Origin: Aeromonas rivipollensis
GTDB taxonomy: Bacteria > Pseudomonadota > Gammaproteobacteria > Enterobacterales > Aeromonadaceae
DNA: 34,948 bases
Assembly: GCF_010974825.1 (NCBI RefSeq)
Contig: NZ_JAAILA010000024.1
Location: 1-34,948, forward strand
Reading direction: 5' to 3'
The translations under genes and the position numbers were made by a program. The notes beneath the pieces are model-generated. The model searched no databases, was not told the origin of the DNA, and worked only from the letters and a program-made list of their open reading frames with translations. Below, piece after piece: positions 33,915 through 34,948 of the stretch (positions are counted from its first letter, which is position 1; the number at the start of each line of letters is the position of its first letter).

Positions 33915-34014
33915 CCCGGCCTCCCCCTTCACAAGGAGGAGGAGTAAAAACTCCCTCCCCTGCGAAGGGGAGGGTTGGGGTGGGGTCTGGGCTCCCGTGA
34001 AGGGGAGGCCGGGG
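33915..34014. repeat. nested REP-like inverted repeats between sugar-operon genes
   Basis: The outer arms 33915-33932 and 33997-34014 are inverted copies of CCCGGCCTCCCCTTCAC with a one-base indel. Inside them a 9-bp stem CCCTCCCCT/AGGGGAGGG (33953-33961 with 33966-33974, loop GCGA) is followed by GGTTGGGGTGGGG. The C/G-rich style resembles dispersed intergenic repeats of many proteobacteria. In the mRNA it would form a strong structure between the binding-protein gene and the enzymes. Confidence 0.65.
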
Positions 34015-34032
34015 TTCTCACATATGACAGCC

Positions 34033-34948
<916 letters not shown>

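Overview
The window (about 35 kb, GC-rich) looks like chromosomal DNA of a gammaproteobacterium, most probably Aeromonas. The reasons are the E. coli-like ydiJ-ydiI order, near-identical NagD, RNase T, SuhB, DeaD and EmrD proteins, a MotY-type protein of a sodium-driven polar flagellum, and a uniformly G/C-ending codon bias. This genus call is inferred from protein character, not from a search. I see no rRNA, tRNA, CRISPR array, phage or transposase gene. About 31 protein genes fill the window, many with clear rho-independent terminators.

Left part (1-7.3 kb): asnB (asparagine synthesis), a small cupin, nagD (nucleotide phosphatase) and, divergently, an adenine/adenosine deaminase. A NemA-like flavin oxidoreductase and a YoaE-like TerC/CBS/CorC membrane protein follow. 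The TerC-type gene has a gene-free stretch of about 650 bp upstream of it.

Middle part (7.9-25.1 kb): an unknown exported protein, an atypical cation diffusion facilitator divergent from ydiJ (D-2-hydroxyglutarate dehydrogenase type) with an 18-bp palindrome between them, a small GNAT-like gene overlapping ydiJ, and menI/ydiI. Next come deaD, a LysR-MFS pair, a YuiF/NhaC-type transporter, rnt, motY and suhB. An orphan gene, a 92-bp MITE-like palindrome and two different glutathione transferases complete this part.

Right part (25.3-35 kb): a tightly packed four-gene nickel/peptide-class ABC importer (binding protein, two permeases, two fused ATPases) whose promoter region carries a Fur-box-like sequence, then emrD. 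On the opposite strand is the downstream end of a sugar operon: a ribose-type binding protein cut by the window edge, a TIM-barrel sugar isomerase-like enzyme and a Gfo/Idh/MocA dehydrogenase.

Most genes are housekeeping or ordinary metabolism. The most unusual points are the MITE-like insert with flanking GCTGTT repeats, the Fur-like control of an ABC system that would otherwise be called peptide/nickel, and the sugar operon whose two enzymes resemble the oxidise-then-cleave 3-keto-sugar pairs. The CDF and SuhB proteins with altered metal-site residues, and several strong unexplained inverted repeats in promoter regions, also deserve a second look.
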